Positions 1-8,598 of a DNA stretch of 48,018 nucleotides are shown in pieces. The first letter of the stretch is position 1. Every line of letters starts with the position of its first letter. A model generated the notes under the pieces. The model saw nothing but the letters and a program-made list of their open reading frames with translations. It had not been told where the DNA came from and did not search any database. Location: assembly GCA_012031265.1 (NCBI GenBank), contig JAAUTY010000033.1, forward strand, positions 1 through 48,018, written 5' to 3'. Source of the stretch: Spirulinaceae cyanobacterium SM2_1_0 (GTDB lineage Bacteria > Cyanobacteriota > Cyanobacteriia > Cyanobacteriales > Spirulinaceae). Position numbers and translations under genes: made by a program.

Positions 1-204
1 CACCACCGCCGTGCGCCGCCCGGCTTTGTCGTACTCGTACCGCGTCACCTGCCCCTTGGCATCCTTTGCCTCAATGAGGCGGCCTGCTGCGTCGTAGCGG
101 TAGTGCGTGTGCTGCTCTGCGCTAGCGATGGTTTTGACTGCTGCGGTTGGGCGATCGCACGTCTCAGGCAACTCAGTGTTTCGTGATGGCGATGTGCCAC
201 AAAC
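1..204 (-). pseudogene. RHS/YD-repeat protein, truncated fragment
   Basis: Read on the minus strand, positions 1-120 encode two adjoining YD-type units (YRYDAAGRLIEAKD followed by VTRYEYDKAGRR), the signature repeat of RHS/YD-repeat polymorphic-toxin and surface proteins. The frame is open from 204 down to the window edge and is closed upstream by a TGA at 205-207. No ATG lies in the open part, and the repeat begins abruptly near 120 with no signal peptide or N-terminal domain. RHS proteins are normally long, so this looks like the 5'-broken end of a gene whose remainder lies off the window, or an isolated remnant. The stretch 121-204 shows nothing recognisable. The family call is firm for the repeat; the pseudogene status is inferred. 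Confidence 0.6.
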
Positions 205-314
205 TCATCGATCAGCCAAACTGAGAATTGCTGGTTGCCGAGGCGTGCCTCCCTAGGTGATACGATTTTTTGTATTCTGGATATTTGCGCTCGATTTAGC
301 TTGCAGAGAGAGTC

Positions 315-1298
315 ATGGCAGCCACGCTGATGTTCAACGCCTTGCGCGAGGCGACCGATGAAGAAATGGCGCGCGACCAGACCGTATTTGTGCTGGGCGA
401 AGATGTCGGTCACTACGGCGGCTCGTACAAGGTCACCAAGGATCTGTACAAGAAATATGGTGAACTACGCCTCCTCGATACCCCGATTGCCGAGAACAGC
501 TTCACGGGCATGGCGGTCGGTGCCGCGATGACTGGTCTGCGGCCGATCGTCGAAGGCATGAACATGGGCTTCCTCTTGCTGGCGTTCAATCAAATTGCCA
601 ACAACGCCGGAATGCTGCGCTACACCTCCGGGGGAAATTTCAAAATCCCGCTGGTGATCCGTGGGCCGGGGGGCGTCGGCCGCCAACTGGGAGCCGAGCA
701 CTCGCAGCGTCTTGAGGCCTATTTCCACGCCGTACCGGGTCTGAAAATCGTCGCCTGCTCGACCGCTTACAATGCCAAAGGCCTGCTCAAAGCGGCGATT
801 CGCGATGACAATCCCGTCCTCTTTTTCGAGCACGTCCTGCTCTACAACCTCAAGGATGAGCTGCCGACTCACGAATATATCTGCCCGCTGGACAAAGCGG
901 AGCTAGTCCGTCCCGGTCAAGATGTCACGCTGCTCACCTACTCGCGGATGCGCCACCATTGCCTCCAGGCGCTAAAGGAAATTGAGCGTGACGGCTACGA
1001 TCCGGAGATCATCGACCTGATCTCGCTGAAGCCGATCGACATGGTGGCGATCGCCGAGTCCGTGCGCAAAACCCACCACGTCATCATTGTGGAGGAGTGT
1101 ATGAAAACGGGCGGTATCGGTGCGGAGCTGAGTGCGCTGATCCATGAACAACTCTTTGATGAACTAGATGCTCCGGTGATTCGCCTCTCGTCACAAGACA
1201 TTCCCACCCCCTACAATGGGACGCTGGAGTATCACACAATCGTACAGCCGCCGCAGATTGCGGAGGCGGTTCGCAAGCTGATGTCGCGCCAGCTCTAG
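315..1298 (+). CDS. pdhB: Pyruvate dehydrogenase E1 component, beta subunit
   Basis: The 327-residue protein is the beta subunit of the thiamine-diphosphate-dependent E1 enzyme. With PdhA it decarboxylates pyruvate and passes the acetyl group to the lipoyl arm of E2, feeding acetyl-CoA synthesis. Recognisable segments are [18 protein letters not shown] near residue 25, [19 protein letters not shown] near 53, the glycine-rich [18 protein letters not shown] near 114, and a transketolase C-terminal domain from about 195. Length matches cyanobacterial PdhB. A GAGAG purine run ends just before the ATG at 315. PdhA is not in the window, as is usual where pdhA and pdhB are unlinked. secD follows after 20 bases, suggesting co-transcription. 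The LipM-like gene at 41085 could help supply lipoyl groups to the partner E2; that link is inferred. Confidence 0.95.
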   Translation: MAATLMFNALREATDEEMARDQTVFVLGEDVGHYGGSYKVTKDLYKKYGELRLLDTPIAENSFTGMAVGAAMTGLRPIVEGMNMGFLLLAFNQIANNAGMLRYTSGGNFKIPLVIRGPGGVGRQLGAEHSQRLEAYFHAVPGLKIVACSTAYNAKGLLKAAIRDDNPVLFFEHVLLYNLKDELPTHEYICPLDKAELVRPGQDVTLLTYSRMRHHCLQALKEIERDGYDPEIIDLISLKPIDMVAIAESVRKTHHVIIVEECMKTGGIGAELSALIHEQLFDELDAPVIRLSSQDIPTPYNGTLEYHTIVQPPQIAEAVRKLMSRQL

Positions 1299-1318
1299 GC
1301 TGCCGCCGTTCTGAGACT

Positions 1319-2731
1319 ATGCAAAAACAGCGCTCAATCTTTATCGCCATTCTGGTGCTGACGGCTATGGCGATCGCCGTCCTGATCAACTTCCCTCTCA
1401 ACCAGGGCCTGGACCTCAAAGGTGGCTCGCGCCTGACCCTCGAAGTGCGACCGACTGAGGAAGTCTCCGAGATCACGCTCAACAATATCAATGACGTGCG
1501 GGAGGTCATCCTCAACCGCATCGATAGCCTCGGCGTCGCAGAGCCTGTCGTGCAAACGGTGGGAACGACCCAACTGGTGGTGCAACTGCCCGGCGTCAGC
1601 GACCCGGAGCAAGCCGAGCGGATTTTGGGGGGGACGGCTCAGCTTGACTTCCGCACCCAGCGGCCAGGAACCGAGCGCGAGTTTGGGCCGCTCTTTCGAG
1701 AACACGAGCTGGCGCAGGTAGAGATGAATGTCCTGCGGGATGAGGAGTCGCCCGACCCCGAGGCGATCGCCAATCTACAAGTACGAATCCAGGAACTCAA
1801 CGAAGAGATCGCGACACTCTTCGATTCTAGTGAACTGACAGGAACCTACCTCCGCGATGCCCAAGCCGCCCCCTCCGCAACGGGTAACCGCGATCTCTGG
1901 GAGGTCATCCTCTACTTCAACGCCGAGGGCGGCGACCTCTTTGCCGAGCTGACGAGCAGCGTCGCGGGGACGGGCCGCAGCCTTGGTATTTTCCTGGACG
2001 ATGAGCTGTTGAGCGCCCCGGGTGTCGATGCTCAGTATGCCTCGACGGGCATTACTGGCGGTAGTGCCTCGATTTCCGGCGATTTTGACTTAGAAACCGC
2101 TTTCAACCTCGCCGTACAGTTACGCGGCGGCGCGCTGCCCTTCCCGGTAGAAGTCGTCGAAAACCGCACCGTTGGAGCAACCCTGGGACGCGACAGCGTC
2201 AACCGTAGCATTGCTGCGGGTCTGTCGGGTCTCGCCCTCGTGCTCATCTTCATGGTTGTCTACTACCGCTTACCGGGTGTGATTGCCGATGTAGCGCTGG
2301 TGATCTACACCCTACTCACCCTCGCCTGCTACGCGCTGCTCGGCGTCACCCTGACCCTGCCGGGGATTGCCGGTTTCATTCTCAGCATCGGCATGGCAGT
2401 GGATGCCAATGTACTGATCTTTGAACGCACTCGCGAAGAATTGCGGGCGGGCAAGACCCTCTATCGCTCCGTGGAGTCTGGATTTTACCGCGCCTTCTCC
2501 AGTATTCTCGACAGCAATGTGACCACCCTGATTGCCTGCGCGGCCCTGTTCTGGTTTGGCTCCGGTCTGGTCAAGGGCTTCGCGCTCACCCTGGCGATCG
2601 GCGTTGGGGTCAGTATGTTCACGGCGATTACCTGTAGTCGCACGCTGATGCTGATCGTGGTGCTGGGGCTGCCGGGGGTGCGCCAGAAGCCGGAGCTGTT
2701 TTGCCCCAATCTCACCCCGGCGAAACCTTGA
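1319..2731 (+). CDS. secD: Protein translocase subunit SecD
   Basis: SecD is an RND-family membrane protein that, with SecF, uses the proton gradient to help pull proteins out of the SecYEG channel. In cyanobacteria it may act in both plasma and thylakoid membranes. The 470-residue product has an N-terminal membrane helix (about 8-26), the conserved LDLKGGSRL motif just after it, a periplasmic P1 domain containing LVVQLPGVSDPEQA, and a C-terminal group of five helices starting around residue 300. IGMAVDANVLIFERTREE is the conserved SecD signature near 355. The gene starts 20 bases after pdhB and precedes secF by 80 bases. Length is normal for cyanobacteria, where SecD and SecF are separate. 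Confidence 0.95.
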   Translation: MQKQRSIFIAILVLTAMAIAVLINFPLNQGLDLKGGSRLTLEVRPTEEVSEITLNNINDVREVILNRIDSLGVAEPVVQTVGTTQLVVQLPGVSDPEQAERILGGTAQLDFRTQRPGTEREFGPLFREHELAQVEMNVLRDEESPDPEAIANLQVRIQELNEEIATLFDSSELTGTYLRDAQAAPSATGNRDLWEVILYFNAEGGDLFAELTSSVAGTGRSLGIFLDDELLSAPGVDAQYASTGITGGSASISGDFDLETAFNLAVQLRGGALPFPVEVVENRTVGATLGRDSVNRSIAAGLSGLALVLIFMVVYYRLPGVIADVALVIYTLLTLACYALLGVTLTLPGIAGFILSIGMAVDANVLIFERTREELRAGKTLYRSVESGFYRAFSSILDSNVTTLIACAALFWFGSGLVKGFALTLAIGVGVSMFTAITCSRTLMLIVVLGLPGVRQKPELFCPNLTPAKP

Positions 2732-2811
2732 GCGTGATCGTCGCCCAGGGCCTCCCCTTGCTTCCTCAAGCACGCGCTCGATCCTTTTGAAACCTGAACT
2801 CTGGCAACGCT

Positions 2812-3783
2812 ATGAAACTGAACGTAATCAAATGGCGCGGGCTTTGGTGGGCGATTTCGGCGAGCTTGCTGGTCATGAGCGCGATCGCCATCGGTCTCTC
2901 GCTCGTACAGTTCAATGCGCCGATTCGCTCCGGTCTCGATTTTATCGGCGGTACCCGTCTGCAACTCGCGCTGACCTGTGCAGCCGCAGAAACCTGCACC
3001 CCCGAACAAGCGATCGATGTGGCGCAAGTTCGTGACCTGCTCGCTGATCAAGGCCTGTCCGGCAGCTCGATTCAGGTCGTCGAGGACTACACACTCTCGG
3101 TTCGCACCCAGACACTAGATGTCGATAAACGCACGGAGCTACAGAACCTGCTGTCTGAGGAGTTGGGCGAATTTGACCCCCAGCTAACGCAGATCGATAC
3201 CGTCGGCCCGACCATCGGCCAAGAGTTATTTACAGCTGGTTTGCTGGCGCTGATTATTTCCTTCTTTGGCATCATCGTCTACTTGAGCTTCCGCTTCCAG
3301 TTCGACTACGCGGTCTTCGCCATCCTGGCGCTGTTCCATGATGTGGCGATCACTGCTGGCATCTTTGCGATTTTGGGTTTGACCACGGGCAATGAGATCG
3401 ACAGCCTCTTTTTGGTCGCACTGCTGACGATCATCGGTTTCTCAGTCAACGATACCGTGGTCATCTACGACCGGATTCGGGAAACCAATGCCAATCGCGA
3501 GCCTGGGGTCGATTTCGATGACATTGTTGACCAAGCCGTGAATCAAACCCTGACGCGCTCGATCAACACCAGTGTCACGACGACGCTGCCGCTGATCGCT
3601 ATTTTCCTGTTCGGTGGCGACACGCTGAAGTTCTTTGCCCTGGCGTTGATCGTTGGTTTCATCCTCGGCGCTTATTCCAGCATCTTCATTGCCAGCACCC
3701 TACTCGCCAAGTGGCGCGAGCGTCAGGAGATGAGTCGCGGGGTCGCGATCGCCACTGACCCCTCGATCGATGAAGCCTCGTAG
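2812..3783 (+). CDS. secF: Protein translocase subunit SecF
   Basis: SecF is the partner of SecD in the Sec export machinery. The 323-residue protein has an N-terminal helix, the SecF hallmark [11 protein letters not shown] near residue 43, a small periplasmic domain, and a C-terminal block of helices from about 138. That block carries [15 protein letters not shown] near 217, which aligns with the SecD/SecF family motif. The start at 2812 gives the usual MKLNVIKWR-type N-terminus, with no strong ribosome binding site. It lies 80 bases after secD; the next gene follows after 45 bases. Confidence 0.95.
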   Translation: MKLNVIKWRGLWWAISASLLVMSAIAIGLSLVQFNAPIRSGLDFIGGTRLQLALTCAAAETCTPEQAIDVAQVRDLLADQGLSGSSIQVVEDYTLSVRTQTLDVDKRTELQNLLSEELGEFDPQLTQIDTVGPTIGQELFTAGLLALIISFFGIIVYLSFRFQFDYAVFAILALFHDVAITAGIFAILGLTTGNEIDSLFLVALLTIIGFSVNDTVVIYDRIRETNANREPGVDFDDIVDQAVNQTLTRSINTSVTTTLPLIAIFLFGGDTLKFFALALIVGFILGAYSSIFIASTLLAKWRERQEMSRGVAIATDPSIDEAS

Positions 3784-3828
3784 CCCGATTGCTGCACTGA
3801 AACCGGATCGAAGTCGATGGGAGTGCCG

Positions 3829-4239
3829 ATGTCCAAGCCGCAAGCGACCGCCAGCGATCGCCGCCCCGAGACCCTCAGCCCGCCCTTGCGCCAACTGCAT
3901 GAAATCTCGGTCTACCAGCGTTGGCTCTGGGTCGGCTGTTGCTGGCTCTTACTCGCTCCCTTTGCCCTCTGGACTTTGCGCGAAGGCATTGCTTTAGCCT
4001 TTGCCTACTTCACTTGGTCAGCCGTGTACTACCACTTGGCAACCCACTTCTGGGCGACCATCAGCCTAGCGCTTTGCATCGGCAGCACCACCGCCGTCTT
4101 GGTCTGGCAGAGTCGTAATATCCTCTTCGGTCTCTCGCGTCAGGATCTCCGCCGCCTCGAGCGTCAGCGTGATCGCCTCCAGCGCCTGGGTCGCCGTCAT
4201 CCGCTCTGGCATTGGGTTGAAAAAGGCGATCGCGCCTGA
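3829..4239 (+). CDS. Small membrane protein, unknown function
   Basis: I do not recognise a named family. From the ATG at 3829 the product is 136 residues and starts MSKPQATASD. It has two clear hydrophobic segments (about residues 30-50 and 75-95) and a very arginine-rich tail (RQDLRRLERQRDRLQRLGRR), which is probably cytoplasmic. I chose 3829 over an in-frame ATG at 3817 because GGGAG at 3819-3823 is well placed, 5 bases before it. The gene sits 45 bases after secF and 72 bases before queF in the same direction, so it probably belongs to the same transcription unit. A role beside SecDF is possible from position only. Confidence 0.75.
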   Translation: MSKPQATASDRRPETLSPPLRQLHEISVYQRWLWVGCCWLLLAPFALWTLREGIALAFAYFTWSAVYYHLATHFWATISLALCIGSTTAVLVWQSRNILFGLSRQDLRRLERQRDRLQRLGRRHPLWHWVEKGDRA

Positions 4240-4311
4240 GTATTTCCCCTCACACTGGGGTGAGCTACGCCCAGATTTCTGTTGCCCCATCTATTTTGAG
4301 ACGCAATCATC

Positions 4312-4728
4312 ATGACTGCCACCTATGGCGATGAAGCGATTCGCCGCGCCGCTGAGCAACCACTCGAATGTTGGCCAAATCCAGCTGGCGATCGCGACTA
4401 CCTCATTCATCTCGAGCATCCCGAATTTACAGCGCTCTGCCCCCGCTCGGGCTATCCCGACTTCGGCACCATCGTCATTGACTACTGCCCAGATACCTGG
4501 GTGGTCGAACTCAAAGCCTTCAAGCTCTACATCAACTCCTTTCGCAACCAGCGCCTCAGCCACGAAGCCGCCATCAATGGCATTGCCGATCGGTTGATGC
4601 AGGACGTACAACCCAAAGCACTGCGCGCGATTGGCGATTTTTCCCGGCGCGGGAACGTCAAAACCGTGATCACCGTCTGTCTGGGCAACCGTTGGGATTT
4701 TCCTGATTACCGACCGCTGCTGCTGTAA
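4312..4728 (+). CDS. queF: NADPH-dependent 7-cyano-7-deazaguanine reductase
   Basis: QueF reduces preQ0 to preQ1 with NADPH in queuosine biosynthesis, a tRNA wobble modification, and belongs to the tunnelling-fold superfamily. The 138-residue length fits the short (type I) form. Visible landmarks are the nucleophile Cys43 in FTALCPRSGYPDF, Asp50 nearby, the family motif ELKAFKLY at 66-73 (the E-S/L-K-x-x-K type signature for NADPH binding), and the substrate-binding Glu in NQRLSHE near 85. It is the last gene of the pdhB-secDF run. A G/C hairpin follows at 4891-4914. Confidence 0.93.
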   Translation: MTATYGDEAIRRAAEQPLECWPNPAGDRDYLIHLEHPEFTALCPRSGYPDFGTIVIDYCPDTWVVELKAFKLYINSFRNQRLSHEAAINGIADRLMQDVQPKALRAIGDFSRRGNVKTVITVCLGNRWDFPDYRPLLL

Positions 4729-5131
4729 GTCAATAGCAGTTCGGACAGTTTTCACCCCGTCGGAGTCACTGGCTGACCTCAATCTGCTTCAGCCGTTTAG
4801 CGGATTGACAGGCGGCATTATGGTTAGAACTCTCAAGCCATTCGAGACCGTCGCTTCGAGGCTAACACTTGATTTCACAGGGCTTCATTGCCCTGGGGGG
4901 TTGCACCCCCAGGGGGAGATTTGCTAGTATTTTGTGAGACTAGTGTGAAGTGCCTCCGTAGATTCAGTGAACTTTATGTGAAGTATTCAGCAATTTCGCG
5001 GGCTTTCCGTAATTTGACTGATTAATATTGAGGTAGGCGGTAAGCCGTTGTTACTGAGCACTGTTGACACGGCTGGCTTACGTTGGTTTGGCTCTTGCCA
5101 ATTGAGGACGTTCACGATTTCCTGGGTAGCT
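4729..5131 (+). other. Intergenic region with hairpins, no gene seen
   Basis: About 400 bases between queF and the small gene at 5132. It holds the G/C hairpin listed at 4891-4914 and a weaker CTAGT/ACTAG pair at 4924-4928 and 4939-4943. No convincing coding frame, tRNA or known riboswitch could be seen. The part from 4940 to 5040 is noticeably richer in A/T than its surroundings and could hold the promoter and leader of the next gene. Confidence 0.5.
4891..4914 (+). terminator. G/C hairpin downstream of queF, possible terminator
   Basis: CCCTGGGGG (4891-4899) pairs perfectly with CCCCCAGGG (4906-4914) across a six-base loop. It is about 160 bases after the queF stop. The T-tract that follows is poor, so it may be a weak terminator, a processing site or part of a dispersed repeat. 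Confidence 0.4.
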
Positions 5132-5341
5132 ATGACGAAGACGTGGAATTTTGACAGCAAAATGTACACCCGCAAAGAGATGCTCGACTGTATTACGCAT
5201 CTCCAAACTGACCTCGGCATCCTCAGCCCCAGTGATGGTCGGGCTTTGGTGGCGGCGGTCGAGAGTGGTGCCATCCCGCTGCGCGAGGCGTGCAATTTGT
5301 TGAACAACGCCATTGAGATGAACCAAGTGGCTGCAAACTAA
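5132..5341 (+). CDS. Small conserved-looking protein, unknown function
   Basis: A 69-residue soluble protein beginning MTKTWNFDSKMYTRKEM and continuing as an apparently all-helical domain (LDCITHLQTDLGILSPSDGR, then LVAAVESGAIPLREACNLL). The composition is balanced, with no membrane segment. The frame stays open upstream to 5048, but the first 28 residues look non-coding, so I start at 5132. A start at 5162 (MYTRKE) is also possible. No family is recognised. Similar short helical proteins are common in cyanobacteria, which is the only basis for calling it real. It stands alone between two non-coding stretches. Confidence 0.55.
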   Translation: MTKTWNFDSKMYTRKEMLDCITHLQTDLGILSPSDGRALVAAVESGAIPLREACNLLNNAIEMNQVAAN

Positions 5342-5711
5342 GTTCAGTGGATGCGCCGCTTGCGGATCGATGCGTCTCCGTAGCGATCGCCTCTTCGTGT
5401 TGCCGATGTTGCTGTCAGCCGCTCCCGTCGCGTCGGTTGCCTCCGGCTTCGCCCGCACGCCTTAAGGGGCGGATTCTCTTCATTTCGACCCGGCCCAGTC
5501 GCGATCGCGAAGCTAGCCCTCGAGTCAGGCGCAAAACCCCTAGGCACTCAGCCTCTTAGTCACCAGCACTAATCCCGACCCATTGCTGAGGCTGGGATCA
5601 AACCCTCGCCCCGTTTCCTTGGCTTGACCGACGCCATACTGAGGCAACGCACGTGCTACCGTAATCTATTGGTGATTGACTCATCGCACAACATTTTCGG
5701 AAAGGGACACC
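5342..5711. other. Intergenic region, no gene seen
   Basis: About 370 bases before the DUF4330 gene. It includes HIP1-like octamers and several short open frames on both strands, all with arginine/serine-rich composition typical of spurious frames in GC-rich DNA. AAAGGG at 5701-5706 is the ribosome binding site of the next gene. No RNA gene or clear promoter was identified. Confidence 0.45.
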
Positions 5712-6248
5712 ATGACGATTCTGGATGCGCGCGGGCGCTTGTTTGGCAAACTCAGCCTCTTGGATCTGGGTGCTGCCTTAGTGATTGCCTTGGCGATTAT
5801 CGGCATCTTCTTTTTCCCCGGCACGACCGGCTCCATTGCTCAGGTTAATCAAGAGAATCAGGTCATTGAGTTCGACGCGATCGTGCGCGGTCTCAGCGTC
5901 CGTGACCCTGACGCGCTCCTCCGTGAATTCGAGGCTGCTGGCACCACGAATATTGTGATCCGCAACCAACCTGCTGGTTCGGTCGAGATCAGAGCGGTCA
6001 CGCCGCTCGCACGACAGATCATCGTGCCGCAGCCGGATGGCAGTGTGGCTGTTCTGCCCGACCCCCGTACCTATGCTGATGTGCTCAGCACCGACATGAT
6101 CTTGACTTTGGCGGGTCAGGCTCAGATGACGCCCGATGGTGCAGTACTCAGCGGCAACAAAATCAAGATTGGCACGCCGCTGGAATTGGAAGGCAGCGAC
6201 TATCGCTTCAATGCCAGTACGATTGATGTGCGCTTGGTTGAAGAGTAG
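5712..6248 (+). CDS. DUF4330 family membrane-anchored protein
   Basis: A 178-residue protein with the typical start of the cyanobacterial DUF4330 family: a short conserved stretch (MTILDARGRLFGKLSLLDLG), one membrane helix at about 19-36 ending in FFFPGTTGS, then an extended soluble domain of about 140 residues. The soluble part is probably outside the cytoplasm or in the lumen. I chose the ATG at 5712 because AAAGGG (5701-5706) lies at the right distance and family members start there; an upstream ATG at 5676 adds 12 unlikely residues. The function of the family is not known to me. The htpX-like gene follows on the same strand after about 150 bases. Confidence 0.85.
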   Translation: MTILDARGRLFGKLSLLDLGAALVIALAIIGIFFFPGTTGSIAQVNQENQVIEFDAIVRGLSVRDPDALLREFEAAGTTNIVIRNQPAGSVEIRAVTPLARQIIVPQPDGSVAVLPDPRTYADVLSTDMILTLAGQAQMTPDGAVLSGNKIKIGTPLELEGSDYRFNASTIDVRLVEE

Positions 6249-6399
6249 CCCGCTCAGGTCATGAATGCTGTGCCCAAGTCGGCAAACCCGTACTCGCGAT
6301 CGCGGCTTTCCCGCCCACCTGCTCAGCCGCTGCAAGCTAAGATTAGAGCAAAGCTTTGCTAAACAAGGTTGTCAGCTTGGCTAGGAGGGTTCAAAGCTC

Positions 6400-7239
6400 A
6401 TGACTGAAGAATTCAAAACCGTCGGTCTCCTCGCGGCGCTGAGTGCGCTGCTAATTGCGGCTAGCTACTGGCTCCTGGGGGGGTGGAGTGGGGCGCTGTT
6501 TGGCATTGTGCTGGCGGCGGTGACGAATCTTGGCGCTTGGTATTACTCCGATCGCATCGCCCTAGCCGCCTATCGAGCGCAGCCAGTGAGCGATCGCGAT
6601 GCCCCCGGCCTGCACCAAATGGTCACCCGCCTCAGCCAGCGGGCGGGTCTCCCTAAACCGGCTGTTTATATCGTGCCCACCGCCGCCCCCAATGCCTTTG
6701 CGACCGGCCGCGACCCCCAACACGCTGCCGTCGCCGTTACCCAGGGGTTACTGGAAATGTTGCCCGCCGACGAACTCGAGGGCGTCCTCGCTCACGAACT
6801 CAGCCACGTCGCCAACCGCGACACGCTGACTCAGGCTGTCGCCGCGACGATTGCCGGAGCGATCTCGTTTCTTGCCAACATCGCTTGGTGGTTTGGGAGC
6901 GCTGACGACGACGGCCCGAATCCCTTGGCGCTATTCCTGATGATGCTGTTTGCCCCGATCGCAGCGGCTGTGATCCAAATGGGAATCTCGCGCACCCGCG
7001 AGTTTGCCGCCGATGCTGGGGCAGCAGAGTTGACCGGTAACCCCCAAGCACTCGCACGAGCACTGCGCCGTTTGGAAGCCGGGAGCCGCCGGATGCGAAT
7101 GCAAGCCAACCCAGCCTTCGAGCCATTGCTGATCACCAACAATTTGTCAGGCCGCTTGCTGTCAGGGCTGTTCTCAACTCATCCCCCAACAGACGCGCGC
7201 GTGCAGCGGCTGCTGGCGATGACCAATCGGCTGCCTTGA
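6400..7239 (+). CDS. htpX: M48 family zinc metalloprotease, HtpX type
   Basis: A 279-residue membrane protease of the HtpX/M48 family, which degrades damaged membrane proteins and is often linked to heat or envelope stress. Two hydrophobic segments occupy about residues 8-48. The zinc site is HELSH at 132-136, with the third ligand Glu201 in SRTREFAADAGA. A further hydrophobic hairpin lies between them (145-195). FSTHPPTDARVQRL near the C-terminus is also characteristic. A strong AGGAGG at 6383-6388 precedes the ATG. Cyanobacteria usually carry several M48 paralogues, so the htpX symbol is by family rather than proven orthology. Confidence 0.88.
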   Translation: MTEEFKTVGLLAALSALLIAASYWLLGGWSGALFGIVLAAVTNLGAWYYSDRIALAAYRAQPVSDRDAPGLHQMVTRLSQRAGLPKPAVYIVPTAAPNAFATGRDPQHAAVAVTQGLLEMLPADELEGVLAHELSHVANRDTLTQAVAATIAGAISFLANIAWWFGSADDDGPNPLALFLMMLFAPIAAAVIQMGISRTREFAADAGAAELTGNPQALARALRRLEAGSRRMRMQANPAFEPLLITNNLSGRLLSGLFSTHPPTDARVQRLLAMTNRLP

Positions 7240-7281
7240 GGTTAGGGAGCGGCAACTGTGGCACGACATAGCGCTGGACGG

Positions 7282-7998
7282 TCAGTCGGCAGCAGTATAG
7301 CGGGGTGAAACGTAGCTCTGCATGACGCGACCGGCTTGGCAGAGATACGGGGCGTAGCGGCGACCAATTTGGCTGTCCTCCGCATCGTCATCGGGGGCGA
7401 TCGCATCAATACCGATCCCATTGCGCCCCTTCTCCTGTCCGGAGCTGTGGATGTATTTCCCGTCGCCCAGATAGAGCGCGACATGGTTAATACGGTGCGT
7501 CTCCCGAAAGAAAATGAGATCGCCGCTTTGCAGGGCATCGAAGCCGATCGGGGCGAGAAAGTCGGCTTGCTGATAAGAGTCACGCGGCAGCCAAATCCCC
7601 GCCGCTGCGAAGGCGGCTTGCATCAAGCCCGAGCAATCATAATCAGGCGCAACGGTGCCGCCCCAGCGATACTGGTGCGGCACTTGCATGGCGGCGCGCA
7701 TGAAGGCGATTACATGCGGCAGACGCGCGACAATCTCGGCCCGCTGGATGTACTGAGGCTGATACGCTTGGCGAGCCGGGAGCAACTGGTCGAGCTGAGG
7801 ACGCGGCAGCCAGGCGATGTAGTCATCCTCGCAGAGCTGCACCTGGATTGCATTCTCCTCCTCTGCAAGCAAACGCAAGTGGCGACCTGCCGCCGCTTGG
7901 GTGGCGAGACCGTTCGCTGCTGGCGAGGTGTAGAGATCGAGATGAATTTGGCAGCAGTATTCGCGGGCAAACAAAGGTAGATAGTGGATACAGGGCAA
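7282..7998 (-). CDS. NlpC/P60 family peptidoglycan endopeptidase
   Basis: A 238-residue cysteine peptidase of the cyanobacterial type, which cleaves the gamma-D-Glu to diamino-acid bond in peptidoglycan stem peptides. The N-terminal half (about 12-80) looks like the bacterial SH3-like domain of the Nostoc/Anabaena enzymes (YCCQIHLDLYTSP, LATQAAAGRHL). The C-terminal half is the NlpC/P60 catalytic domain with Cys122 in YDCSGLMQ, His172 in INHVALYLGD and His184 in YIHSSGQE. No signal peptide is evident, as in known cyanobacterial members. It is transcribed toward the htpX-like gene (convergent, 42-base gap). Confidence 0.88.
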   Translation of the reverse strand: MPCIHYLPLFAREYCCQIHLDLYTSPAANGLATQAAAGRHLRLLAEEENAIQVQLCEDDYIAWLPRPQLDQLLPARQAYQPQYIQRAEIVARLPHVIAFMRAAMQVPHQYRWGGTVAPDYDCSGLMQAAFAAAGIWLPRDSYQQADFLAPIGFDALQSGDLIFFRETHRINHVALYLGDGKYIHSSGQEKGRNGIGIDAIAPDDDAEDSQIGRRYAPYLCQAGRVMQSYVSPRYTAAD

Positions 7999-8085
7999 TC
8001 ACTGGGGGAACAGCAGCAACGACTGGAGGATCCAGACGCTGACCGCGCCGCTATTGTAGCAAGAGCCGGGATTGGCTCAGTTCCC

Positions 8086-8274
8086 CTATAACTCACCCAA
8101 CTCACCGCGGGGAGCGAGGCGGCGACTGACAACGAAGCCAATCGGTCGCTCCAGCGGCACCATACGTTGCGCTTTGACGGCATCGGCACGACTGGCTGAG
8201 AGGTCAGCCAAGACGATACTGAGGGCAAAGGTGCAAAAGATGCTAAGGCAGAGGTTGCAGGTAAAGGGTTTCAT
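8086..8274 (-). CDS. Possible small exported peptide, uncertain
   Basis: A 62-residue frame starting MKPFTCNLCLSIFCTF with a hydrophobic segment and an Ala-Ser-Arg-Ala-like possible cleavage region, followed by a short basic tail. It resembles a small secreted protein. The ribosome binding site is weak, however, and I recognise no family. The frame extends upstream to 8424 with unlikely composition. It could equally be a chance frame. Confidence 0.25.
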   Translation of the reverse strand: MKPFTCNLCLSIFCTFALSIVLADLSASRADAVKAQRMVPLERPIGFVVSRRLAPRGELGEL

Positions 8275-8598
8275 CACAGTGGAGATCCATCCTGGTTCAG
8301 CGGCACAGTTCACGCAAGGAAACTGTCGGCCACTGACAAACCCTCGGCTGCTCACGCAGCCACCCCCACCAGAATTCCGGGGGGATCGTAGCAATGTGAC
8401 TCTCAGCCCATGCCGCCGAAGCAATCACCGTTCGTCACACCGTCACGAATTTGCATCACTGACCTACCGCTAGAACTATTGTGGCTGATGGGTCTAGTCA
8501 AGTGGCAGGGCAATTCTGCTGAACTTGCGCGGCTGAAGGTCACGCTGTGCGTCCACAAATACTAGTAATTGCAAGTGCTACTGTCATATAGTCAACCA
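8275..8598. other. Intergenic region, nothing recognised
   Basis: About 320 bases between the doubtful small frame and the end of the DUF4335 gene. No coding frame with plausible composition, no tRNA and no strong hairpin was seen. Confidence 0.4.
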
